From Elusimicrobia bacterium GWA2_56_46 (GTDB taxonomy: Bacteria > Elusimicrobiota > Elusimicrobia > Elusimicrobiales > UBA9959), in the NCBI GenBank assembly GCA_001799575.1, contig MGTT01000004.1:1-49507 (forward strand): a stretch of 49,507 nt of DNA. The letters run 5' to 3'. Positions 9,101 through 15,945 of this stretch are shown in pieces. Within the stretch, counting starts at the first letter, position 1; each line of letters starts with the position of its first letter. The notes below the pieces were generated by a model. It made no database searches and was not told where the DNA came from. It saw only the letters and a list, made by a program, of their open reading frames with translations. The translations under genes and the position numbers were made by a program.

Positions 9101-9232
9101 ATCGCCCAGAAAGAAGAGGAGTATGTGGCCCAATATCAGAAAAAGGAGGAGGAGCTCCTCCGGTATTGGGAAAACAAACAGAAAGAACTCCAGGAGAAAT
9201 ACGAGCGTGCGCTTAAACAAAACAGGGATTAA
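6116..9232 (+). CDS. Giant coiled-coil protein 1 (1038 residues), function unknown
   Basis: Almost the whole protein is predicted coiled coil: long Glu/Lys/Arg/Ala/Leu heptads with few Gly or Pro and no signal peptide, membrane segment, Walker motif or hinge. The first 60 residues are less regular and may be a small globular cap. The start at 6116 has GGAGG upstream. Residues 118-169 (LKSELGNKEAEIGRLK, EEIRK, KEAEVQALL) align with residues 24-75 of the next gene (LTSELKGKELELASLR, EEIQR, KEAEFEALI), so the two are paralogues. I infer a cytoplasmic scaffold or filament; no enzymatic role is visible. It is not an SMC or Rad50 protein, as ATPase heads are missing. No close relative recognised. 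Confidence 0.85.
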   Translation: MDFEHQLDPAAITDVETAKLALRWAVERIHALSDDNARLKEDNQIKTSLSRRLTQQAEQKDEVLKKWQSTIKTWEENWKTQTAMELDLKGKLREQILNEETANWRQARAQLENEIRALKSELGNKEAEIGRLKIFTIEEIRKTSDLKEAEVQALLRGRQDALAEQENAVRARFELLEKDLMESHRVKVEQDELALKERYEVKMREFSRLYQAKENQLEEFRTKLEEEYLAKSEDLRARRDKELEEARVELAARQASAGNEAEQAVEKRLAAMQQEFERRLNSVRTELEAQNKELAAAKESELSALKETHQKEVSGIRDNLRRHTQRREQDYVDLRLQLENQMLELVKKHDEAGAAAYTAAAEEVRGKWNRLSVENRKKLDAVVTETNARWEKDWAARESELAAANEAAKREEKSRLTAEFRAKEEALRNSLLREQNDWAARQAAELETVKLSLEKAHEERLALVKHSLEDAYLLKEKTMTERLAAMERSLAAAAAAKEEEWLLEKEQVLMEQRGALKEEFSGYRSVLKTKFQQFEDELKLKYAHKELELADRAKTEAADREKELSGRLAAEKQRLAADLEEKKKALVRKEAELEKALDEEKKRLEADKAEFENRVSARGRELLAGEEKRLAEKFARKEAELAEEFAAKAERLEAEKAGLEKALAEKDAAHEAAAMELRRAGDDRIKEEKMKLAEANRTLELHLKAQESELEKLKNSLQQRHSELKVKLYQELQAKEQEQFSRLAGAKEEMYKALNEHRAVMDREYEERFESLRRKETELEARFEEKTKERLETLKKQKQDEIDKLALETETRKAELERQYQNREKALHASYSDKTARIEAEAARREKDRAALEEKSLAKRREELESLMRQKENELEKRYLELSAGLSAGLEKERARWETHKLDLLNQERQNMRSEFEKKEALLLQKLDEELSRSKQQRLRLEEESASKKNDLEKFYYGEVEKSRTALDKLRLELENGIKSKFRELEEEKTRLTMLIAQKEEEYVAQYQKKEEELLRYWENKQKELQEKYERALKQNRD

Positions 9233-9236
9233 TTAT

Positions 9237-9269
9237 CCGTCATTCCCGCGGCTGTCGGCGGGAATCCAT
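9237..9269. repeat. REP-like palindrome between the coiled-coil genes
   Basis: ATTCCCGC (9242-9249) and GCGGGAAT (9258-9265) form a perfect 8-base stem inside CCGTCATTCCCGC...GGGAATCCAT. A related palindrome lies at 36549-36582 in the opposite orientation. This type of 'CATTCCCGC...GGGAATCC' repeat is common in bacterial intergenic DNA. Confidence 0.6.
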
Positions 9270-9298
9270 AAATAATAGCTGCTGACGGTTAACATCAC

Positions 9299-12001
9299 AT
9301 GGAAACCGACGACTTTGAAGAAATACTGAAAGAAACCGAACTGGACTCGGCCAAGATGATCTTCCGCCTGACCTCGGAGCTTAAGGGGAAAGAGCTGGAG
9401 CTGGCCTCCCTGCGCACGAAAAGCTTCGAGGAGATCCAGCGGAACAATAAAGCCAAGGAAGCCGAGTTCGAAGCTCTCATCGAGGCCCAGGAAGCCCGCA
9501 TCCAGAAGCGGGAAAGCGAACTGGCGCGGGTGATGGTGGAAAAAGAGGCCTCTCTCTGGCAAAAACACCAGACTATCCTGGAAGCGGCTATCGCCAAACA
9601 CCGCGCCGAGCTGGAAGAAGAACGCGGACGCCTGAACGCGGAGGTGGCCCGCAAAGAAACCGAGGTGCTGGAGCAGAAAAAAAACCTGCGCGCGGAAATG
9701 GAGACTCTTTTCAGGAAATGGGAAACGGAACGCGAAGAAGATTTCAAGAATGAACGCAAAACTTTCCTGGAGGAACTCAAGCTCGGCCGGGAAACGGCCC
9801 GTAAAGAGGCTGAAGACCGGGCCAGGCAGATGGAAGAGCTCTGGAAAGAAAAACTGGCGCAAAACGCTTCGGAACTGGAGGCGCGCCACCAGCTGGAACT
9901 GGAAGAGGTCCGCAGCGGGCTCCGCCGCGAACACATCGCGGCGCTGAAAGAACTGAGCGCCCGCCGCCAGGCGGAGTGGGAACAGAAACACGCCGAATTG
10001 AAAAAATCCTATCTTGACAAGGAAGCCGGGATCGAAGCCTCCGCGAAAGAATGGGAAGCGGCGGCGCTGGAAACCGAAAAAAAACTCATCGACAGGCACG
10101 CCAAACTTGAAAAGGAACTGCTCCTGAGGGCGGAAAAACTGAGAGCGGAACTGGCGCAGAAAGAAAAAGCTCTGGGCGCCGAATTCGCCGCGAATACGGC
10201 GGAACTTCAGGAACGTTTCGACGCGCGCGAAAGACTCCTGGCCGAACGGGAAACCAAACTCTCCGTGGAGCGCGGGGAGCTGAACCGCTTCAGAAGCCAG
10301 ATCGCCGACACTATCCACCAGCGCGAAACGGAACTGGCCGGAGCGTTTGAGGAACGCTACGCCCTGCTCAAGGAATCTCTCGAAGAGTCCGCGCGCATTA
10401 AAGAACTGGGCCTGGCGCGCAAATATGAGGAGGCCCGCCGGCAGTTATCCATACTTGCCGGCCAGAAAGACGCGGCCCTGGCCCGCGCCGGCGCCCTCAC
10501 GGAGGACGGCGAAAAACTTAAACGTCTCCTGGCCGAAAAAGACGCCGAATTGCGCGCCATGGAGGAAGCCGAACACGCCCGCGCCTCGCAGCTTCGCAAA
10601 AAAATGGAAGAAGAGTTCGACCTTAAAGTCCAGGCCATGCGCGCCCAGCTGGCCGCCGGGGAAGAGTCCTCCCGTAAAAATTTCGAGGAGCGCCTCCGGA
10701 CGGAAACCGCGCGGCTGGCGGATCAGTACCGGATAAAGGAAACCGGACTCGCCGCCCAGCGGGATCTCATGAACGCCCAGGCCGGGGAGCTGGAAGCCAA
10801 ATTCATGGACGCGCTCAAGGCCAAGGAACTGGAGAACTCCGTCAATATCAGGAAAGCCCTCGACGGCCTTAACGCCCAGCTTGAAACCGCCGGCTCCGCG
10901 CACGCCCGCGAATTGGAGGAGGTCAGGCGCCGGGCGGAGGAAACCGTTTTATCCCAGCGCGCGGAACTGGAAGCCAGGCTCAGGGAAAAGGAACTCCAGC
11001 ACGAGCAGGCCGCGCAGACCAGGGAGAAACAGGCTTTCGCGGCCGCCCGCCGCGAACTTGAGCTGGAAGCCGGGCGGGCGGAAGAGAATTACCAGACCAA
11101 ACTGCTGGATCTGGAAAGCCGTCACCACATCCTGGAACAGAACCTCAAATTCGCCGGGCGAACCAGGGACGAAAGCCGGGCGCTGGCGGCCGGACTGAAA
11201 GAAGAGATCGAACGCCTGAACATAAAGCTGGATGAAACCGAAAACGAAAGGCAGAAACTTATCCAGGACAGCCTCTCCAGGGCAAAGGATCTCCGCCAGG
11301 CCATAGAAAAAGAATTCCTGGACAAACTGGAGGGGATAGAAAAAAACTATCTCGGCCAGCTGGCGGACACTATCCGCCGCGGGGAGGACAGGGAAAAAAA
11401 CCGGCAGGAGGAGTACTTCAAAAAACTCGAATTCATAAAAGAGGAATACGCCGCCAGGCTGGCCGAGCGGGTCAAGGAGATGGAGGATTCGGCGGCGGAA
11501 CGGGAAAACCGTATGCGCGCGGCGCTGGAAAGCGGTTATAAGCTGAAAGCGAAAGCCCTGGCCACCCGCTACGAGCAGCTCAACAGAAACTACGAGGCCC
11601 TCCTCTCCGACAAGACGATGCAGCTGGATAATGACCGCTCCGCGGCGGAAAGCATCAGCCGCCTTAAGGCGGAGCTGGAGGCCCGCAACAGGGAGCTTAA
11701 TTCAAAGATCCTGGAACGCGATAAGGAGCTTGAAGAGGCCAAACAAGCCCAGGAAATCTCCTACGCCGCCGCGAAGAAAAAACTGGAAGACGACCAGCGC
11801 ATGAAAACCGCCCAGCTGGAGAACGAGCGCGTCAAGCTCAAAGGCCTGCTTGAGCAGGAACAGCGGCTGGTTCTGGATCTGCAGAAACGGGAAGCCGCGC
11901 TGCAGGAAAGCTACGCCGCCAAGGAAGCCGCCCTCGCAAAAGAATTCGGCCTGGCGAAAGAAAAACTGGAAAAAGACTACCAGGCCAAACAGCGTAGTTA
12001 G
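9299..12001 (+). CDS. Giant coiled-coil protein 2 (900 residues), paralogue of protein 1
   Basis: Like its upstream neighbour this is nearly all alpha-helical coiled coil, starting with an acidic N-terminus (METDDFEEILKETELD) and then unbroken Glu/Lys/Arg/Leu heptads. It carries no signal peptide, transmembrane segment or nucleotide-binding motif. Residues 24-75 match residues 118-169 of protein 1, which suggests a shared N-terminal module after gene duplication. The 66-base gap between the genes holds a REP-like palindrome but no terminator or clear promoter, so cotranscription is likely. The start codon 9299 lacks a strong Shine-Dalgarno sequence. Two large coiled coils side by side may form a hetero-assembly; this is inference only. 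Assignment to a known family was not possible. Confidence 0.85.
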   Translation: METDDFEEILKETELDSAKMIFRLTSELKGKELELASLRTKSFEEIQRNNKAKEAEFEALIEAQEARIQKRESELARVMVEKEASLWQKHQTILEAAIAKHRAELEEERGRLNAEVARKETEVLEQKKNLRAEMETLFRKWETEREEDFKNERKTFLEELKLGRETARKEAEDRARQMEELWKEKLAQNASELEARHQLELEEVRSGLRREHIAALKELSARRQAEWEQKHAELKKSYLDKEAGIEASAKEWEAAALETEKKLIDRHAKLEKELLLRAEKLRAELAQKEKALGAEFAANTAELQERFDARERLLAERETKLSVERGELNRFRSQIADTIHQRETELAGAFEERYALLKESLEESARIKELGLARKYEEARRQLSILAGQKDAALARAGALTEDGEKLKRLLAEKDAELRAMEEAEHARASQLRKKMEEEFDLKVQAMRAQLAAGEESSRKNFEERLRTETARLADQYRIKETGLAAQRDLMNAQAGELEAKFMDALKAKELENSVNIRKALDGLNAQLETAGSAHARELEEVRRRAEETVLSQRAELEARLREKELQHEQAAQTREKQAFAAARRELELEAGRAEENYQTKLLDLESRHHILEQNLKFAGRTRDESRALAAGLKEEIERLNIKLDETENERQKLIQDSLSRAKDLRQAIEKEFLDKLEGIEKNYLGQLADTIRRGEDREKNRQEEYFKKLEFIKEEYAARLAERVKEMEDSAAERENRMRAALESGYKLKAKALATRYEQLNRNYEALLSDKTMQLDNDRSAAESISRLKAELEARNRELNSKILERDKELEEAKQAQEISYAAAKKKLEDDQRMKTAQLENERVKLKGLLEQEQRLVLDLQKREAALQESYAAKEAALAKEFGLAKEKLEKDYQAKQRS

Positions 12002-12062
12002 AGAGTTGCGAGTTTAACTGCCCGGCGGAAATATCTTTTCACAGAAATTAGTCAATATTTAT

Positions 12063-12068
12063 TATAAT
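12063..12068 (+). promoter_or_regulatory. -10 box of the arginine decarboxylase gene
   Basis: A consensus TATAAT ends 9 bases before the ATG at 12078. The best -35 is TTCACA (12038-12043) with a long 19-base spacer, so only the -10 is convincing. No Shine-Dalgarno sequence fits between it and the start. Confidence 0.55.
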
Positions 12069-12077
12069 AATACCACT

Positions 12078-12626
12078 ATGTCAACATTCGTCGCCAAAGA
12101 AGTATTTTTAACCAAGGGTATCGGGCGCCATAAAGAGAAACTAGCGAGTTTCGAGGAAGCCCTCAGGGATGCGAAAATAGCCATGTACAACATCGTGCAT
12201 GTCTCCAGCATCTTCCCCCCGCAATGCAAAGTCATACCCAGGAAGATGGGCGTCGAACGCCTGAAACCGGGGCAGATTCTGCACTGCGTGCTGAGCAGGA
12301 ACACGGTGAACGAAAATCACCGGCTCATAGCGGCCTCCGTCGGGCTGGCGATCCCCAAGGATCGCAGCCAGTACGGCTACATTTCCGAACATCATACTTT
12401 CGGCGAAACCGACGAGCAGACCGGCGAATACGCGGAAGACCTGGCCGCCCTGATGCTTTCCACAATCCAGGGAATAGAATTCGGCAGCGAAACGACCTGG
12501 GATCAGAAAGAAGAGATCTGGAAACTCAGCGGCAAGATCGTGAAGAGCACAAACGTCACGCAATCGGCTATCGGCGTAGAAGGCGCCTGGACCACAGTGG
12601 TAGCCGCGGCCGTGTTCATATTCTAG
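12078..12626 (+). CDS. Pyruvoyl-dependent arginine decarboxylase
   Basis: The 182-residue proenzyme carries the PvlArgDC self-cleavage site HVSSIFPPQCK. By family precedent the chain splits between Ser43 and Ser44, and Ser44 becomes the pyruvoyl cofactor of the alpha chain. The C-terminal Gly/Ala/Val-rich region GVEGAWTTVVAAAVF is typical. The enzyme decarboxylates arginine to agmatine in the cytoplasm without pyridoxal phosphate. The next gene encodes a ureohydrolase that can turn agmatine into putrescine, so the two form a short polyamine route. The start is fixed by the -10 box at 12063 and by family length. A terminator at 12645 separates the two genes at least in part. Confidence 0.93.
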   Translation: MSTFVAKEVFLTKGIGRHKEKLASFEEALRDAKIAMYNIVHVSSIFPPQCKVIPRKMGVERLKPGQILHCVLSRNTVNENHRLIAASVGLAIPKDRSQYGYISEHHTFGETDEQTGEYAEDLAALMLSTIQGIEFGSETTWDQKEEIWKLSGKIVKSTNVTQSAIGVEGAWTTVVAAAVFIF

Positions 12627-12644
12627 GCGGCATCCGGTATTGTT

Positions 12645-12679
12645 AAAATCCGAACCTCTTTGACGGGGTTCGGATTTTT
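12645..12679 (+). terminator. Rho-independent terminator after the arginine decarboxylase gene
   Basis: AAATCCGAACC (12646-12656) pairs with GGTTCGGATTT (12667-12677), ending in a short T run. It lies before the agmatinase-like gene, so expression of that gene would need readthrough or its own promoter. Confidence 0.85.
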
Positions 12680-12700
12680 ACATGACAGCGGGAGAACGAC

Positions 12701-13561
12701 ATGAAAATAAAACTTAACAAGACCCCTTTTCTAACGGATGAACCTGTTTCTTTCGCCGACGCCCGCTTCCTGATCCTGCCGGTTCCCTATGAGAAAACGA
12801 CCTCTTACGGAAAAGGCGCCGGAAAAGGCCCCGGCGCTATTCTGGATTCTTCGTGGCAGGTGGAATTCTGGGATGAAGAGGCCAAAAGGGAAGTCTGGAA
12901 AGAGGGCATTGTGACCCTGGCCCCGTTCAATTGCGCCCAAAGCGAGAAGAATTTTTTCAGGAATCTTGAGGCGGAAGTGACGGAACTTCTGTCCGCGTTC
13001 AGGGGAATCCCGATCTTTCTGGGAGGGGAACACAGCATCACGCAGGGGCTCCTGCCGCCTTTCCAGAAAAAATATAAGGATCTCTCCATACTGCACTTCG
13101 ACGCGCACGCGGATCTGCGGCCGGAGTATGAAGGCTCGCCTCACAGCCACGCCTCGGCCCTTTACCCGGCGTCCAGAACCACGAAAACCGTGCAGATAGG
13201 GATACGCAGCGTCTCCCAGGATGAGGAATGTTTCATCAACTCCGGCAAAGTCAGGACCTATCTTATGCACGAGAACCTTGACTTCGCGAAGCTGGAGAAA
13301 AATATCCTGAAAGACCTGTCGGACACGGTCTATCTGACCATAGACGTGGACGGTTTCGACCCTTCGGTCATGCCCGGCACCGGCACGCCCCAGCCCGGCG
13401 GCTTCATGTGGTATGACGCCCTGAAACTTTTCAAGGCCGTATGCGGGAAAAAGAAAGTGGTGGGGCTGGACGTGGTGGAAGTGGCTCCCATCAAAGGCTC
13501 CCCCGTAACCGAATTCAACGCCGCCAAGCTCGTCTACCGCCTGATGGGCTACCTGAGCTGA
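12701..13561 (+). CDS. speB: Agmatinase-like ureohydrolase
   Basis: The 286-residue sequence has all manganese ligands of the arginase/agmatinase fold: GGEHS (His111), DAHAD (Asp134, His136, Asp138) and TIDVDGFDP (Asp215, Asp217). SHASALY after the second motif is also typical. Such enzymes hydrolyse agmatine to putrescine and urea. Agmatine specificity is inferred from the neighbouring arginine decarboxylase; motifs alone would also allow a related guanidino substrate. The ATG at 12701 has GGAG seven bases upstream. It lies 74 bases after the decarboxylase stop with a terminator between. A spermidine synthase was not found in the window. Confidence 0.92.
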   Translation: MKIKLNKTPFLTDEPVSFADARFLILPVPYEKTTSYGKGAGKGPGAILDSSWQVEFWDEEAKREVWKEGIVTLAPFNCAQSEKNFFRNLEAEVTELLSAFRGIPIFLGGEHSITQGLLPPFQKKYKDLSILHFDAHADLRPEYEGSPHSHASALYPASRTTKTVQIGIRSVSQDEECFINSGKVRTYLMHENLDFAKLEKNILKDLSDTVYLTIDVDGFDPSVMPGTGTPQPGGFMWYDALKLFKAVCGKKKVVGLDVVEVAPIKGSPVTEFNAAKLVYRLMGYLS

Positions 13562-13601
13562 GCTAGTGGAGCTCCTTACACCGGCAGTTGCAAGTTCGGG
13601 G

Positions 13602-14648
13602 TTATTTTGAAATTATCATCAAAAGAAGGGTCTTGGTCAGGCGCGCCCTGTCACACTTCAGCACGGAATCGTTGTTCATTACGGAAACGATGTGATCGAT
13701 GCCGAATATGGTGACATAATCGGAGCCGGGGAGAATAGCGCTTTCCACGGGAACCAGCCCATCGTTAGCTATGCCGCTCTTCAGCATGAAGTCCCTGGGC
13801 AGCTCAAGCATGGTATCCATCTTGTGTTTTTCTTCCGCTTTCCATGAGGCGAAGGAGATAATCTTAACTCCGGCGATTACTTCTCTGATGGCCTCCTGTT
13901 TGGAATCCTGAAATCTGCTCCTTTCACTGGAACCGAGACTGAACAGCGAATCGACGGTGCCGCCGAAGTGCCTGAGAAGTCTCGACATAAAACCCATAAG
14001 AACGGGATTTTCCTTTACATAGTCCGCAACGGGGGATCCCATAAAAGGGGTCTGGAGGGAAATAAAACCGCGAACTTTGGGTAAAAGATCCCTGTTTTCC
14101 ATCAAGGCCTCAAGGACGTACATCCCGCCGTCGCTATGTGAAATTATAATAACTGGCTTGTCGGAAGCCTCTATTTCCCGCGCGACTTTCGCGGCGTTAT
14201 GGGCCGGAGACATGACGGAATCCACGTCCGACATTTCATAATCCACTCCGAGAGCCTCCAGAACTTTCATCTGATCCTGGAAATAAGCGCCCATTCGCAT
14301 CCCCATAAAATTTGTGGGGGTTATATAGCCCCCCGTCATAAATCCGCGCACCAGCAGAACTTTGCACTTTCGGAGCTCGGCTACTTCTTTTTCACCCGGC
14401 ATCAGACCGGCCCCCGACCAGATGAGGTTGAAATCTCCGGTGAGATCCCTGCCCTTCCCCTCCGGAGAGAACGGGATCGCCGAGGCCCCGGGGAAGCGAT
14501 CCGCGGGATCCCGTTGCGCCCGCAGTTGAACCGCGTTCAGGCCGTCCAAACCAAAATTTTCACCGGAAGTTTCCGCTGAATAGGCGTTAAAAGAAAACAG
14601 GCCCGCTGTCGCCATTATAACTGCAAAAACCGAGCTTTGCGTTTTCAT
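13602..14648 (-). CDS. Secreted alpha/beta hydrolase (lipase/esterase-like), copy 1
   Basis: A 348-residue protein with signal peptide (KTQSSVFAVIMATAGLFSF...SAETS). The nucleophile elbow is IIISHSDGGM (G-x-S-x-G variant SHSDG), preceded by KVLLVRGFMTGG, which fits the oxyanion region. NDGLVPVESAILPGSD probably supplies the acidic residue, and FGIDHIVSV the catalytic His. The same architecture and many identical blocks (QTPxxGSPVADYV, DGxVPVxSAxLPG, RxRLTKxLLxM) occur in the gene at 25237-26250, so they are paralogues. It probably acts in the periplasm or outside on an ester or lipid. GGAGG precedes the ATG. It faces the agmatinase gene tail to tail. Confidence 0.8.
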   Translation of the reverse strand: MKTQSSVFAVIMATAGLFSFNAYSAETSGENFGLDGLNAVQLRAQRDPADRFPGASAIPFSPEGKGRDLTGDFNLIWSGAGLMPGEKEVAELRKCKVLLVRGFMTGGYITPTNFMGMRMGAYFQDQMKVLEALGVDYEMSDVDSVMSPAHNAAKVAREIEASDKPVIIISHSDGGMYVLEALMENRDLLPKVRGFISLQTPFMGSPVADYVKENPVLMGFMSRLLRHFGGTVDSLFSLGSSERSRFQDSKQEAIREVIAGVKIISFASWKAEEKHKMDTMLELPRDFMLKSGIANDGLVPVESAILPGSDYVTIFGIDHIVSVMNNDSVLKCDRARLTKTLLLMIISK

Positions 14649-14720
14649 TTCAGCCTCCGTAAAACCAATCTTCGATCTCTCTTATACTATACCCCGCGCG
14701 GCCCGCGATCCCAAGTGCCC

Positions 14721-14770
14721 ATGGGCCCATGACGGCGGCGGCAAGCGGCCCCCCGCCGGCGTGGGCCCAT
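14721..14770. repeat. Long hairpin between hydrolase 1 and the dehydrogenase-like gene
   Basis: ATGGGCCCA (14721-14729) pairs with TGGGCCCAT (14762-14770), and GGCGG/CCGCC can extend the stem after a small internal bulge. No T run follows on the minus strand, so it is not a clear intrinsic terminator. Confidence 0.45.
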
Positions 14771-14813
14771 CTGCGGTTTACGGATAAACTATGGCTGGGT
14801 GGGAATGAGATTA

Positions 14814-15923
14814 TCAGTAGGAATCTAGCTTTTCGAACTCGGAAACCTGTTTTTTTACGAAAAGGGGTTCTAGGTCGCGGGCGTAGGCGAAAGGGCCCTT
14901 GGGCCAGGCCATCGCCAGCTTCATGGCGGTCTCCACGTCATATTCCGAAGCCATGATCTCCGCGGCCAGGATCCGGGCCTCCTCTATCACCGGCCGCAGA
15001 AGATCGGAGAAGATCTCCTCTTTCGGCACTTTTTTCAGCCCCAGATATTTAACGATGTTGGAGAGTATCGGATTTTCCCCGACTATCCTGCCCTCTTCAT
15101 AGATGTAAAAACCGATCGTGGACTTCCTTCCAAGCTGCCCGTACTGGACAAGGCGCAGTTCCATGGCGGAAGGCGCAAGCCGTTCGGGCCTGCCCAGCGC
15201 CTCGTAAATGCTCTGGGCCGCCTTGTAATCCGCGTCCAGCCCCATAAAATCCACCGCTTCGAAAGGGCCGGCGGGAAGCTGTCCGACTTCCCTGAAAGCC
15301 GCGTCTATCTCGTGCGGATACCCCTTGCCGGCTTCCAGCAATTTAAAAGCGCTCAGGACAAAAGGCCTGAAAAGACGGCCCACGATCTGCCCCGGGTTGT
15401 CCTTTACCAGCACCGGCGTTTTTCCTATTTTCCTCAGGAGATTCAGAGCCGCTTCCAGACACTCTTCCCTGGTGGCGTCCAGCCGGACCAGTTCCACCAG
15501 CGCGTTTTCACGCACCGGCCGCGCAAAATTAAAACCCACTGTCCTGTCTTTGGGAAGTTCGGAGCCCTCCATCAGAACCTTAAGCGGCTGCACGGCGCAG
15601 GAAGCCGCGATAACGCAGCCGGGCTCCATAAAATCCTTAAGCTTAAAAAACAATTGCCGCCGCTCGTCCAGCTCTCCCGCTTCCGCTTCTATAATAATAT
15701 CCGCGCCCTTGAACTTGAACAGATCCTGGATGCCCTCGATATTGGGCATGAGGCTTTCTTTCCCCTCCCGGCTCAGAGACCAGTTTATTTTTGCCAGCGC
15801 TATCTCCAGACTGTCCTTAAAAACGTCGTAAATCCGCACCTGGTAGCCGTGCTTCAGAAATATCTCCGCGAGGGCCGTGCCGGCGGCGTTGGCGCCCAGG
15901 ATGCCTATTGCGTTTATTTCCAT
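14814..15923 (-). CDS. 3-hydroxyacyl-CoA dehydrogenase-like protein with altered active site
   Basis: A 369-residue protein with the Rossmann glycine motif GANAAG (10-15), the DII-x-EA segment, and two C-terminal helical 3HCDH domains (LPAGPFEAVDFMGLD and WPKGPFAYAR). In active enzymes the motif G-x-H-F-F-N-P gives a catalytic His that pairs with a Glu 12 residues later. Here the stretch is VGFNFARPV: the His is Asn132, while Glu144 is kept. The enzyme may thus be inactive on the usual substrate or have a different reaction; this is inference. Family members oxidise 3-hydroxyacyl-CoA to 3-ketoacyl-CoA with NAD. No thiolase or enoyl-CoA hydratase is nearby. It is the last gene of the recA block, 22 bases after its neighbour. 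Confidence 0.85.
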   Translation of the reverse strand: MEINAIGILGANAAGTALAEIFLKHGYQVRIYDVFKDSLEIALAKINWSLSREGKESLMPNIEGIQDLFKFKGADIIIEAEAGELDERRQLFFKLKDFMEPGCVIAASCAVQPLKVLMEGSELPKDRTVGFNFARPVRENALVELVRLDATREECLEAALNLLRKIGKTPVLVKDNPGQIVGRLFRPFVLSAFKLLEAGKGYPHEIDAAFREVGQLPAGPFEAVDFMGLDADYKAAQSIYEALGRPERLAPSAMELRLVQYGQLGRKSTIGFYIYEEGRIVGENPILSNIVKYLGLKKVPKEEIFSDLLRPVIEEARILAAEIMASEYDVETAMKLAMAWPKGPFAYARDLEPLFVKKQVSEFEKLDSY

Positions 15924-15945
15924 TAATCGAACTCCATCCGCGTCG

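Noticed and set aside
6116-12001. SMC/Rad50-like ATPase pair
   Set aside because: No Walker A, Walker B or signature motif and no hinge in either protein; only the coiled coil is shared.
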